The notes beneath the pieces are model-generated. The model had not been told where the DNA came from. It ran no database searches and was given only the letters and a program-made list of their open reading frames with translations. A DNA stretch of 64,000 nt, taken from Geothermobacter hydrogeniphilus (GTDB taxonomy: Bacteria; Desulfobacterota; Desulfuromonadia; Desulfuromonadales; Geothermobacteraceae). The stretch covers positions 86,353 through 150,352 of the forward strand of contig NZ_NAAD01000006.1 in the NCBI RefSeq assembly GCF_002093115.1, in the 5' to 3' direction. Made by a program: the position numbers and the translations under genes. Numbering within the stretch: position 1 is the stretch's first letter; each line of letters opens with the position of its first letter. Positions 40,965 to 48,759 of the stretch are shown here, piece by piece.

Positions 40965-41630
40965 TTATATTAATTTTTCATCAAATACAAGAATAATTGG
41001 GCGTATTGATTTGTATACTTCACGGGCAGCAGACGGAACGCCGCCAATGGTACGTATCAATTCATCGATTTCATTTTTTCTATTATTAATTATCGGTTCA
41101 AAAATTTTCCTATAAGTAGAAACCCCAATTCCATTTTCAATAACAAGTCCTGCCGAACAAAAAAGATCCAAAAAAAGGTTTATAACAAATGGAATTTTCG
41201 AAAGAACGGGAACCATAAATTCTTTTTCCCATAACGCCTGCATACATGTAATGGGGCTTGATAGGTCAAGCACTATTGCATCCAAAACGAATCCAGATAT
41301 TTTTATCAAATCTTCTTCTCTTGAGAAGAAATCCATAGCATCCCGGTAGTCATCTGGATGGTACTTTAAATGGGGACGCATTATATTACAAAATAAATAA
41401 TGGAAATATGTATCTTCTATATTATTTTCATAGGACTCCTCCATAGATAGACACCTTAGGAGGCCACTAAGCTGATATGAACGCAAGAGCCAAATGTCGA
41501 TATCATTGAGACGGCTTTTTCCTATATTTACAAAGCGCAAAAAATCAATTACATTTTGTAGTGATGCATTGAATTGATCGTTTGTGGCATCTAGTAGGAG
41601 TTTTTTTATATGTTGTGTAGTACCATTCAT
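40965..41630 (-). CDS. Unknown AT-rich helical protein
   Basis: A 221-residue, largely helical protein with a hydrophobic middle (FVINLFLDLFCSAGLV, about 148-163). Low GC like its neighbour at 40559, 67 bp away in the same direction, so the two are probably one imported pair. No family recognised. Confidence 0.65.
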   Translation of the reverse strand: MNGTTQHIKKLLLDATNDQFNASLQNVIDFLRFVNIGKSRLNDIDIWLLRSYQLSGLLRCLSMEESYENNIEDTYFHYLFCNIMRPHLKYHPDDYRDAMDFFSREEDLIKISGFVLDAIVLDLSSPITCMQALWEKEFMVPVLSKIPFVINLFLDLFCSAGLVIENGIGVSTYRKIFEPIINNRKNEIDELIRTIGGVPSAAREVYKSIRPIILVFDEKLI

Positions 41631-41854
41631 TTTCCTAGTTGTGCACCATTTGAGTCAATACACCTGTTTACATTCAATGGATACTACTTAATTTTACACA
41701 AGCACCTTGCCAAGCATATATAGTTATCAATCTCAATTTCACTCTATCGTGGCTTATGGTAAGTGTCAAAGAGCATGACCTATTTAATATTTTGAGGTAG
41801 GCCCAAATGGAAAATTTTTCTGTAGATCTTCGACGTGTATGACTATTGACAGCC

Positions 41855-42190
41855 CTAATATTTGCAATGGGCGCTACCCGCATGCATTGCCCTGTTCCCT
41901 ACATGGAGATACTCCCAGAGATCCCAGATCCGGTGAAAAATGGAGTCGCCATCATGAATCAGCTTATGCGGCTCGATCAAGAGTTCCACCCGTCCTCGAA
42001 TAACCGCCAGGGCCGCATGGTAATGCTCATGGTCCAGCACACATAAATCCGTCACATCCAGTTGCCATTCACTCCCATTGTAGGCGCTCAACAAAACCTG
42101 GGCGGCCGCCCGACTCCCTGACGTGTCCTGCAGGGCAATGGGGACCAACTTTTCGACGGCTCCGGCATATTCCTCGACGGATATTTTCAT
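41855..42190 (-). CDS. DUF7673-like protein
   Basis: A 111-residue acidic protein with the pattern VLLSAYNGSEWQLDVTDLCVLD and ALAVIRGRVELLIEPHKLI, which I associate with a plasmid/phage family of unknown function often seen on conjugative elements. The end (from about residue 90) departs from the pattern. ATG 42190 is the second of two adjacent Met codons. It is last in a leftward gene run from 44262. Confidence 0.6.
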   Translation of the reverse strand: MKISVEEYAGAVEKLVPIALQDTSGSRAAAQVLLSAYNGSEWQLDVTDLCVLDHEHYHAALAVIRGRVELLIEPHKLIHDGDSIFHRIWDLWEYLHVGNRAMHAGSAHCKY

Positions 42191-42202
42191 CAATACGTCC
42201 TT

Positions 42203-42616
42203 TCAGGCGACCTGCGCCTTGCGTTTGTCCTGCCCGAAAAAAATCCCCTCGGCAGCATCAACGAGAGAGGCGTCCCGACGAAGTTCCGCCTGGACCTTCA
42301 GAATAGTCCGGCTGGTCGGCGGCACCAGCGACCAGGTTATCTGGTGTTGACTGGCCCGGCTTTTTCCCAATGCGATCCAGCGACTCTCAACCAGGCGGTA
42401 AAGGTCTGTCTTCAGGTCGATCCGGCAGGGGCGCTTGAGTTGGTCAAGGATCTCCATCAGTCCTGCCTCGATCTTCTTCTCCCGATCCGCGCCAGACAAT
42501 GAGCTGCCGGACGGGAAGACGACTCTTTTGACGTGCGTCCTGCCAGCATAGGCCATCTCTGCCCCGACAATCAGGGCGCCTCCCCTCTCCGTCACCGTGA
42601 AAATCATCTGCAGCAT
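42203..42616 (-). CDS. Unknown 137-residue protein
   Basis: Starts at ATG 42616 with GGGGGTGA before it, just downstream of the YdjM-like gene stop. N-terminal strands (MIFTVTERGGALIVGAEMAYAG) precede helical segments. No family recognised. Co-transcribed with its neighbours. Confidence 0.6.
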   Translation of the reverse strand: MLQMIFTVTERGGALIVGAEMAYAGRTHVKRVVFPSGSSLSGADREKKIEAGLMEILDQLKRPCRIDLKTDLYRLVESRWIALGKSRASQHQITWSLVPPTSRTILKVQAELRRDASLVDAAEGIFFGQDKRKAQVA

Positions 42617-42618
42617 TA

Positions 42619-43089
42619 TCACCCCCAGAACAGCAGCCAGTTGACTTCATCCGCGAGAAAATCCGCCGACAGAAATCCCCGTCGCCAAGAAAAGTAGACC
42701 GCCACGACAACGATCCCAACCGCCATAAAGGTTTCAGTGATTGTGTCGGTGACGTACCACCCCGCCCCGTACCGTTTTCCCGCCGGGCTGAACAGCGGGA
42801 TGCCGCCCTTGCTCAATCCGTCCTCAGCCAGGTGCAGCAGGCAGCCGATCAGCAGACAGGAAACAATCAGCCAGCCCCACCAAGTCAGAACCTTCACCAG
42901 CGGAAGCAGGACGACAATCCCGATGACGTAAGTGAACGGCCAGTGCGTCAGGGTCCGGTGTCTGACCAGTCTCATCTCAAGCAGGTCCGGCAGAATCGAG
43001 CCAATCCCGGCGATGAACGCCGGCAGCAGTCGCCCGGTCGCGGCAAAGACGAGGGCGAAGGTGCAGAGCTTGTGGTTCCGCCACTTCAT
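42619..43089 (-). CDS. YdjM-like membrane-bound hydrolase
   Basis: This 156-residue DUF457-type protein has four membrane helices and conserved His/Asp signatures: LPDLLEMRLVRHRTLTHWP (the PD...HR..TH block) and LLHLAEDGLS. E. coli YdjM is an SOS-induced inner-membrane protein with this fold. Here umuDC lies 1.3 kb away. Its ATG overlaps the upstream stop (AATGA). Confidence 0.85.
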   Translation of the reverse strand: MKWRNHKLCTFALVFAATGRLLPAFIAGIGSILPDLLEMRLVRHRTLTHWPFTYVIGIVVLLPLVKVLTWWGWLIVSCLLIGCLLHLAEDGLSKGGIPLFSPAGKRYGAGWYVTDTITETFMAVGIVVVAVYFSWRRGFLSADFLADEVNWLLFWG

Positions 43090-43367
43090 TGGGCATCCTT
43101 GTAGTAGGGCTGGTCCCCGGACTCCCGGATAATCACCGGAGCCCGTTCAGGTTCGACAACGGGAGAAAAGAGTCTGGTGGAAACAGTCCTGGTATTGGCG
43201 ACCACCTTGCCGGCCAGCCCCCGCTCGATGCTCGGACCGGGAGTCACGACCTGGCTGCCAGGCTCTTCCCTGTGGGCTTTCTCCGAAAAGAGCTGCAGGC
43301 AGAAAAACCCGATCACCAGCAACCCGGCGACCTTAACCCAGACTGGAACGACTCGTACCATGGTCAT
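43086..43367 (-). CDS. Small membrane-anchored protein
   Basis: A 93-residue protein with one N-terminal membrane helix (about 8-26) and a soluble periplasmic tail. GGAGG precedes ATG 43367. Overlaps both neighbours, so translation is coupled. Unknown family. Confidence 0.6.
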   Translation of the reverse strand: MTMVRVVPVWVKVAGLLVIGFFCLQLFSEKAHREEPGSQVVTPGPSIERGLAGKVVANTRTVSTRLFSPVVEPERAPVIIRESGDQPYYKDAQ

Positions 43368-43752
43368 GGTTCCTCCACCATTCGATAGCGTCCTCCAGGG
43401 AACGGGCGACCAGGTGCGGAATCCCCTGCCCTCTGCAGAAGGTCTGAAACTCTTTCTGCTCCCGGCTCAAGCGTCCGCCCGGAGCCTTGACCTCGATGAA
43501 TCCGACTCCCACGGCCCTGTGTAGAACGATCAGATCCGGACAACCGGGAAAGCCGAACCGGACGAACCGCTCGTCCGTCTTGAGCGCCCCGGAGTTCAGC
43601 CGCTCGCAGCGAACCTTCTGGATGGCGAACCACTCCTGAATCGCCTTCTGGGTCGCGGCCTCGATCTTCCGGTTCTGCCTTCTGACCGGGACCGGCCTAG
43701 AGTTGCTGCGCCTGCTGGATTGCCAGGAACGCGGGATCACAAGAACCGGCAT
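43333..43752 (-). CDS. VRR-NUC domain nuclease
   Basis: A 139-residue nuclease of the PD-(D/E)XK superfamily, VRR-NUC type as in FAN1 and phage proteins: EAATQKAIQEWFAIQKV, FGFPGCPDLIVLH (catalytic Asp) and GVGFIEVKAPGGRLSREQ (ExK). The domain cleaves branched or flapped DNA. Start ATG 43752 after GAGGAGAG. Overlaps neighbours at both ends. Confidence 0.85.
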   Translation of the reverse strand: MPVLVIPRSWQSSRRSNSRPVPVRRQNRKIEAATQKAIQEWFAIQKVRCERLNSGALKTDERFVRFGFPGCPDLIVLHRAVGVGFIEVKAPGGRLSREQKEFQTFCRGQGIPHLVARSLEDAIEWWRNHDHGTSRSSLG

Positions 43753-43978
43753 CGGTCTCTCCTCGCTGCTTAATGTCTTCAAGAAACTTCTCGCGCATCT
43801 CGGGCATGGTCTCCATGACCTTCAGGCACCACTCCTTCAACCTGTTGATGCGGTCCGTTGCGGCCAGGGCCTGAGCGGGGCTTGATTGCCAGACCCTTTG
43901 GTCCGAGACAACCTCCATGTGGTGACGGACAACCGAAAGTCCCGTGATCCATTTCTGAGCGATCTCTTCGTTGGTCAC
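43697..43978 (-). CDS. Small helical protein upstream of VRR-NUC
   Basis: A 93-residue all-helical protein from GTG 43978 (GGAGGGG before it). Overlaps the VRR-NUC start by 56 bp and the gene above by 4 bp. Unknown; perhaps a partner of the nuclease. Confidence 0.6.
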   Translation of the reverse strand: MTNEEIAQKWITGLSVVRHHMEVVSDQRVWQSSPAQALAATDRINRLKEWCLKVMETMPEMREKFLEDIKQRGETDAGSCDPAFLAIQQAQQL

Positions 43979-44262
43979 TGGGTCCCCTCCTTGCTTTCCG
44001 GGAAGAGTTCGAGCTGGTCGGGCGACGGAACGATCCGGTACACGCGCCGCCGCCCTTCCCGGGTCTTGTTATCGAGAATCTTGTCATACAGGCATCTGGC
44101 TGCGCCGGAGTCCCACCGGAACCAGGCTTCCACCTGTCCCTTGCGCCCACGCCGGCCAGACTTCTTCTCGACCACGTACCCTTCCGCCAGCCGGATCAGC
44201 CGGAGCTGGTACCAGGCATGGCCGGGAGAATCGGCTTCAAGATATGTCTGCAACAGGACCAT
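43975..44262 (-). CDS. Diverged WGR-like protein
   Basis: A 95-residue basic protein (YQLRLIRLAEGYVVEKKSGRRGRKGQVE) whose pattern is like a WGR domain, with SGRRGRKG in place of WGRxGxxG. The key Trp is missing. First gene of the leftward cluster; a palindrome at 44274-44291 lies in the divergent gap with umuD. Confidence 0.5.
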   Translation of the reverse strand: MVLLQTYLEADSPGHAWYQLRLIRLAEGYVVEKKSGRRGRKGQVEAWFRWDSGAARCLYDKILDNKTREGRRRVYRIVPSPDQLELFPESKEGTQ

Positions 44263-44273
44263 CGGCGTGCCTC

Positions 44274-44291
44274 TACTTATATATATGAGTA
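44274..44291 (+). promoter_or_regulatory. Palindrome between umuD and the leftward cluster
   Basis: TACTTATATATATGAGTA is symmetric except one pair. It resembles the E. coli LexA site TACTG-N10-CAGTA in form, but the spacer is 2 bp shorter and CTG/CAG is lost, so a LexA role is only a suggestion. Confidence 0.35.
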
Positions 44292-44423
44292 CAGGGGGAA
44301 CCGGGATTGTCTCGGGAATGCAGTTTTCCAGGGATGAGTGTTTTATTCTGTCACGCTTGCCGGTATGCTGAAGATGCGACCCGGTTGCACACCTCCTTGA
44401 AAGATGACGATCCGGAGATATCC

Positions 44424-44855
44424 ATGAAAGCTGAACTGCTCGGCAGGGCCGACCATTTTGACGCCCTGGAGATCCCCCTGTTTCTGGACAAAGTTCCGGC
44501 GGGGTTTCCTTCCCCGGCGACAGACTATTGCGAACGCTCCCTGGATCTGAACGAGCTGTGCATCAAGACTCCTGCCGCGACCTATTTCGTGCGGGCACAG
44601 GGGGATTCGATGATCGAAGCCGGCATCTTCTCCGGTGACGTGCTGGTGGTTGACCGTTCCCTGGAGGCGAAGCACGGGGATATCGTCATCGCCGAGTTCA
44701 ACGGCGAACTGACCGTCAAGAAGCTGGAGCTGAAACCGGAAACCCGCCTAGTGCCGATGAACAGCCGGCATGCCCCGGTTCCGATTCCGGAGGGAGCGGA
44801 ACTGGAAATCTTCGGTGTGGTGACAACCGTCATCCACTCACTGCGGAACCCATGA
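44424..44855 (+). CDS. umuD: UmuD-like translesion polymerase subunit
   Basis: A 143-residue S24 peptidase. The self-cleavage site is Ala26-Gly27 (PAGFPSPA). Catalytic Ser62 (GDSM) and a Lys near residue 99 (GELTVKKL) are present. UmuD is cleaved after RecA activation and joins UmuC to make DNA polymerase V. ATG 44424 chosen after GGAGATATCC; upstream in-frame sequence is unlike UmuD. Overlaps umuC (ATGA). Confidence 0.92.
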   Translation: MKAELLGRADHFDALEIPLFLDKVPAGFPSPATDYCERSLDLNELCIKTPAATYFVRAQGDSMIEAGIFSGDVLVVDRSLEAKHGDIVIAEFNGELTVKKLELKPETRLVPMNSRHAPVPIPEGAELEIFGVVTTVIHSLRNP

Positions 44856-46111
44856 CCATGTTCGCCCTGGTCGACTGCAACAATTTCTACTGCAGCTGCG
44901 AGCGCCTGTTCCGCCCGGACCTGAAAAGAGTGCCGGTGGTCGTGCTTTCCAACAACGACGGCTGCATCGTCGCCCGCAGCCAGGAGGCAAAAGACCTTGG
45001 CATCAAGATGGGAACACCCCTGTTCAAGGCCCGTAACGAGATAAAGCGGTATGGCATCCGGGTCTTTTCCTCCAATTACACCCTCTACGGTGACATTTCC
45101 TCGCGGGTGATGCAGACCCTCGAACAGTTCAGTCCGCGAATGGAAATCTACTCCATCGACGAGGCCTTCCTCGACCTGTCAGGAACCGGTTCCTGGCCTG
45201 ACTACGGGCAGCAGATCCGGTCAACGGTAAAACGCCACGTCGGCGTCCCGGTGAGCGTCGGCATCGCCCCGACCAAGACCCTGGCGAAACTGGCCAACTA
45301 TGCGGCCAAGAAGTTCAGGGCGACCCGAGGCGTTGTCGACCTGTCCGACCCGCGCCGACAGCAGCGTCTTCTGGCGCTCACTCCGGTCTCTGAAATCTGG
45401 GGAATTGGACGCAATCTTACCCGCACCCTGGAACGGCGCGGGATGAGGACGGCTCTGGATCTGGCGCAGATAAATCCCCGGCAGGCCAAGAGGCTCTCTT
45501 CCGTGGTGCTGGAACGCACGGTGCGGGAACTGAATGGGGAGAGCTGCATTGAACTGGACGAGGTGGCCGCGCCGAAACAGCAGATCGTCTGCTCCCGGTC
45601 TTTCGGTGAGAAGTTGACCGACTACAGCAAGGTGCGCGAGGCGATCTGCGAATTCACCGCCAGGGCCGCCGAGAAACTGCGCAGGGAAAAGCTTGCAGCC
45701 CGTATGGTCAATGTCTTTATCCGCACCAGCCCATTTGACAATGCCGGCCCCAAGTACAGCAATTCAGCGACCGGCACCCTGCCCCAGTCGAGTTCGGACA
45801 CTCTGGAGATATTGGCGTTGGCGACCCGTCTGTTCGACATGATCTGGAAAGAGGGCTGCCGCTATGCCAAAACCGGAATCATGCTGGGGGATTTCTGCTC
45901 ACCGGACCGGATTCAGCTCGATCTTTTTGACATGGGACCGGGCCGGAAACGAAGTGACAACCTGATGCGCGTTATTGATACCATCAACCAAGGCGGCCAG
46001 GGGAAAGTCTGGTTTGGAGGCCAGCGGCCGCAGAAGAACTGGTTTATGAGGCAGGAGAATCTGTCACCGGCCTATACGACCAAGTGGAACTGCATTCCCG
46101 TCGTGAAATGA
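44852..46111 (+). CDS. umuC: UmuC DNA polymerase V subunit
   Basis: A 419-residue Y-family polymerase: FALVDCNNFYCSCERLF (catalytic Asp), YSIDEAFLDLSG (second catalytic Asp-Glu pair), SVGIAPTKTLAKLANY, and the C-terminal UmuC domain with LPQSSSDTLEI. Full length, all motifs intact. Mutagenic bypass polymerase, common cargo of SXT/R391-like elements (rumAB). Confidence 0.95.
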   Translation: MTMFALVDCNNFYCSCERLFRPDLKRVPVVVLSNNDGCIVARSQEAKDLGIKMGTPLFKARNEIKRYGIRVFSSNYTLYGDISSRVMQTLEQFSPRMEIYSIDEAFLDLSGTGSWPDYGQQIRSTVKRHVGVPVSVGIAPTKTLAKLANYAAKKFRATRGVVDLSDPRRQQRLLALTPVSEIWGIGRNLTRTLERRGMRTALDLAQINPRQAKRLSSVVLERTVRELNGESCIELDEVAAPKQQIVCSRSFGEKLTDYSKVREAICEFTARAAEKLRREKLAARMVNVFIRTSPFDNAGPKYSNSATGTLPQSSSDTLEILALATRLFDMIWKEGCRYAKTGIMLGDFCSPDRIQLDLFDMGPGRKRSDNLMRVIDTINQGGQGKVWFGGQRPQKNWFMRQENLSPAYTTKWNCIPVVK

Positions 46112-46251
46112 TGGCCATTTTGGGCCTGATTCGCCTGTTTATTCCGCTCACAGGAAGGTGATTTGCCCAAAATGTGAGATTTTTTTGAGAAACCGGGAGT
46201 AAAATAGCCCTCTGATTCCATAGCAGTTTCCGGAGGGGGGGGGGACCGAAA

Positions 46252-46335
46252 ATGCTCCTTTGTTTTCTCTTTATTGGAGTTGGTCTGTTGATCGCGGGGG
46301 TATGTCTGTGGCTTCTTCTGAAAATGACATCATGA
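46252..46335 (+). CDS. 27-residue membrane peptide
   Basis: ATG 46252 follows a GGAGG whose last G is part of a run of eleven G. The peptide is almost entirely one membrane helix (MLLCFLFIGVGLLIAGVCLW). Short and alone; coding status uncertain. Confidence 0.35.
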   Translation: MLLCFLFIGVGLLIAGVCLWLLLKMTS

Positions 46336-46375
46336 TTAACAGTTGCCACAACCTGAAAACGACTTGGCATAAAAG

Positions 46376-46487
46376 CGGGCACTGTGGCGGGGCCTCCCAA
46401 TCCGCTCGCGCGGCAACCCCGCATAGCCCTCCCCGTTGGGAACGGGTGGTACGGCCGGGAGAATATCACCGTGTCGCACAGTGCCCG
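46376..46487. ncRNA. Cloverleaf-like folded element, unknown
   Basis: CGGGCACTGTG (46376-46386) pairs perfectly with CACAGTGCCCG (46477-46487), 11 bp. Inside are GCGGGG/CCCCGC capped by CCGC-tcgc-GCGG, then CCCGTT-ggg-AACGGG, then a short ACGG/CCGT stem. Strand is not known. GGAGG follows on the plus strand but no gene begins there. It could be an RNA, or the folded end of a mobile element. Confidence 0.4.
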
Positions 46488-46694
46488 GAGGAATTATAGC
46501 AGATTGGGATGAACGACATGATATGTGGTCGATAGCCGTATTGACAACCAAGGAGTTATCCAGATCATGAATATCCAACTCTTTTTCAGGATATCTCGTT
46601 AGGATATGAAACGATGTCAGGGATTTAGTCTTAGCAAATGGGAAAATTGTTGGCATGGTGAGCAGATCTGGACAATAACTTATAGGAGAAGATC

Positions 46695-47609
46695 TTGGCG
46701 AACCTATTCTGGAAGACGAAGGAAGGGGTCAAGGCCCTACTGGCCACCCCGTTCAAGACCGAAGATGAATTCGAGAGGACAGTGTTCGGCACATCAGAGC
46801 TACTTGAAGACATCTTCCTGCTAAAACGGCAGATACGTGGCGGCAACAAGTCCGGCATCCCGGACATTGTTGGAGTAGACAGCGACGGCAATGTCTGCAT
46901 TGTCGAAATGAAAAACTGCCCTGTTGATTCCTCCATAATTCCACAGGTCCTGCAATACGCATTCTGGGCAGAAACGAATCCTGACTCCATCAAATCGCTT
47001 TGGCTTGAGTGCGATGACCGGCCCGACGACATCTCTGTCACATGGGAGAGCCTACAGGTTCGGATTCTTATCATTGCCCCCTCCATCCTCCGCTCCACGT
47101 TGGATCTTGTTGACAAGATCAACTACCCCGTCGATCTGATTGAAGTGAAGCGATGGGTGGAAGGAGATAATGAGATCCTCCTCGTCAACAAGCTGGAGGC
47201 CGAACCACGCAAGCCAACCCGCCCCGTCAGCGGCCAAGCCACATACGACGAAGCCTTCTACAAGACGCTTTACAACAACGCAAGCGTTGACCAGTTCCTC
47301 AAGTATACGAGAGAGCTTGAGGCGCATGTAAGGAAACAGGGATGGGACTTGGAACTCAAGTTTAACAAGCACTACTGCGGTTTTAAAGCAGGATTCTTCA
47401 ATGCCTTTGGAATCAAATGGATTGGTTCCAAGACTTTTGCTTTCTTTTTCAAACTACCAGAAAACGAAGCCACGTCTGCTGGCATCCAGATGACACGATA
47501 TGAAAAGCAATGGAAAGAGGCTGTGTATTATATTGAGCCTGGAAATACAAAGATCTCAACATTTAAGCCACTTTTTACAATGGCATACAAGAAACTGAGC
47601 GGAGAATAA
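46695..47609 (+). CDS. PD-(D/E)XK nuclease-like protein
   Basis: A 304-residue protein from TTG 46695 (TAGGAGAAGATC before it). A NucS/DUF91-like nuclease core lies at about 45-85: GIPDIVGVDSDGNVCIVEMKN gives Asp and Glu-x-Lys. The C-terminal part (about 190-300) is a separate alpha/beta domain of DUF5655-like character. Probably cuts DNA; defence or repair role. Single gene. Confidence 0.75.
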   Translation: MANLFWKTKEGVKALLATPFKTEDEFERTVFGTSELLEDIFLLKRQIRGGNKSGIPDIVGVDSDGNVCIVEMKNCPVDSSIIPQVLQYAFWAETNPDSIKSLWLECDDRPDDISVTWESLQVRILIIAPSILRSTLDLVDKINYPVDLIEVKRWVEGDNEILLVNKLEAEPRKPTRPVSGQATYDEAFYKTLYNNASVDQFLKYTRELEAHVRKQGWDLELKFNKHYCGFKAGFFNAFGIKWIGSKTFAFFFKLPENEATSAGIQMTRYEKQWKEAVYYIEPGNTKISTFKPLFTMAYKKLSGE

Positions 47610-47717
47610 AAAGCACCAAACACTTAACAGCCCCCACCGGCCTTCAAGAATAAAAAATACGTTAACAAAATTATCGTTTTTTCATTCCTTGATAAACGGC
47701 GATGATGGCACATTTTA

Positions 47718-48080
47718 ATGGCAAAAGATAAATCGATAATACCTTACGGAGATTTTGGTTACACTGTTACCATGATTAAACATGACAAAATCCTCAGTGA
47801 TGACATTGACAGATTTGGCAAATCCCTCAGAGAGTTTCGCTATCATGAAGGATACAAAGAGGTTCTTTGTCCATATTGGAGACGTTCAGACTATGGAACT
47901 GTAAAGTGCGAATATCTAGACGTTGAGGTTATAGATTCAGAGGATTTTAACGCATGGGACAAAATCAAATCTCATTTCAGCATAGATGATCCGAGCAGAC
48001 TTTTTGAAAGATCACACAGATTGCCAGATGAGATAAAGATTTGTGATTTAAATCTGGAGGAAACATCTGGTCCAACTTAA
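47718..48080 (+). CDS. Unknown AT-rich protein
   Basis: A 120-residue protein, lower in GC than the nuclease before it. Tyr/Asp/Ile-rich alpha/beta composition (DFGYTVTMIKHDK, KCEYLDVEVIDSEDF). No family recognised. About 110 bp after the nuclease gene on the same strand. Confidence 0.55.
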   Translation: MAKDKSIIPYGDFGYTVTMIKHDKILSDDIDRFGKSLREFRYHEGYKEVLCPYWRRSDYGTVKCEYLDVEVIDSEDFNAWDKIKSHFSIDDPSRLFERSHRLPDEIKICDLNLEETSGPT

Positions 48081-48084
48081 AAAA

Positions 48085-48433
48085 AAGACGGGGTGGGTGG
48101 CCGGCTACTCCCCACCATATCGGAGACGACAGTTAGTCGCCGCCGCCGCAGGCAACGCCGAAAATTTCCTGCTGTCACCCCGCCTGATGAAAGGACGCTG
48201 ACCGGGCCGGTCCACAACCTCGATCCACGGACGCCCGGTAGGCGGGGTGGCCCCCGTTGACGCCCATGTTCCTTTCACAATGCGGGAGAAGCCTTCTGCC
48301 GGGGCTGATGCACCGCACCAAGGCACGACCCCCAGCCATACGTCCAAAACAGCCGGCAGCCTGACTTCTCCCGCAGAAAAACTCTAATCGAGGAGGCAAG
48401 GACCGTCAAGGACGCTACTGTCCTCACTTTTTT
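48085..48433 (+). ncRNA. Candidate structured RNA with terminator
   Basis: No gene, but strong nested stems: CACCCCGCCT (48176-48185) with AGGCGGGGTG (48240-48249), enclosing ACCGGGC/GCCCGGT; TGCGGGAGAAG (48281-48291) with CTTCTCCCGCA (48365-48375), enclosing CTGCCGG/CCGGCAG; and smaller hairpins at 48092-48116 and 48127-48139. At the 3' end AGGAC-gctact-GTCCT is followed by CACTTTTTT, a short terminator. This suggests a ~340-nt RNA read rightward. I do not recognise the family. Confidence 0.45.
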
Positions 48434-48759
48434 CTTTCACCAAACACTTCTTGTTCGCTCACAAGCACCGCATCAACCAGTTTCTCGTTCGGCGGGCCTC
48501 CACTGCCAAGTTCCAGGTAGGCACGGATCAAGAGCCGCCAGGCACAAATCGGGACACAAGATCAGTCGGGTTGGGCACAGGCAGCCGTCCTTGTTTTCGG
48601 TCTATGCACGGGCTACCACCAGGCCCCGACACCCATTGAGAAAATATGCTGGGTGTCGCAACTGTGAAAGTGGAGTATCCGCCAACCGTTGTAGAGGTAT
48701 TGCCATGCGCCCTCAGACTCCATCCACAGGGGGCGGGGTCCGGGGAATTCCACTTCACA
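48434..48759. other. Region downstream of the FtsZ-like gene
   Basis: No separate gene with a good start. The minus-strand frame of the FtsZ-like gene stays open past its TAG stop for another 48 codons down to 48613, with Trp/His-rich, protein-like sequence. Confidence 0.4.

Larger units (their letters stand above)
46112..46694. other. Intergenic region with repeat, small ORF and folded element
   Basis: Holds a 16-bp repeat (46175-46190, shared with 59052-59067), a poly-G tract (46234-46244), a 27-codon membrane ORF and the folded element at 46376-46487, described separately. Confidence 0.6.

Noticed and set aside
41674..41883. 69-codon minus-strand open frame
   Set aside because: Overlaps the end of the better supported gene at 41855 and has no recognisable features.
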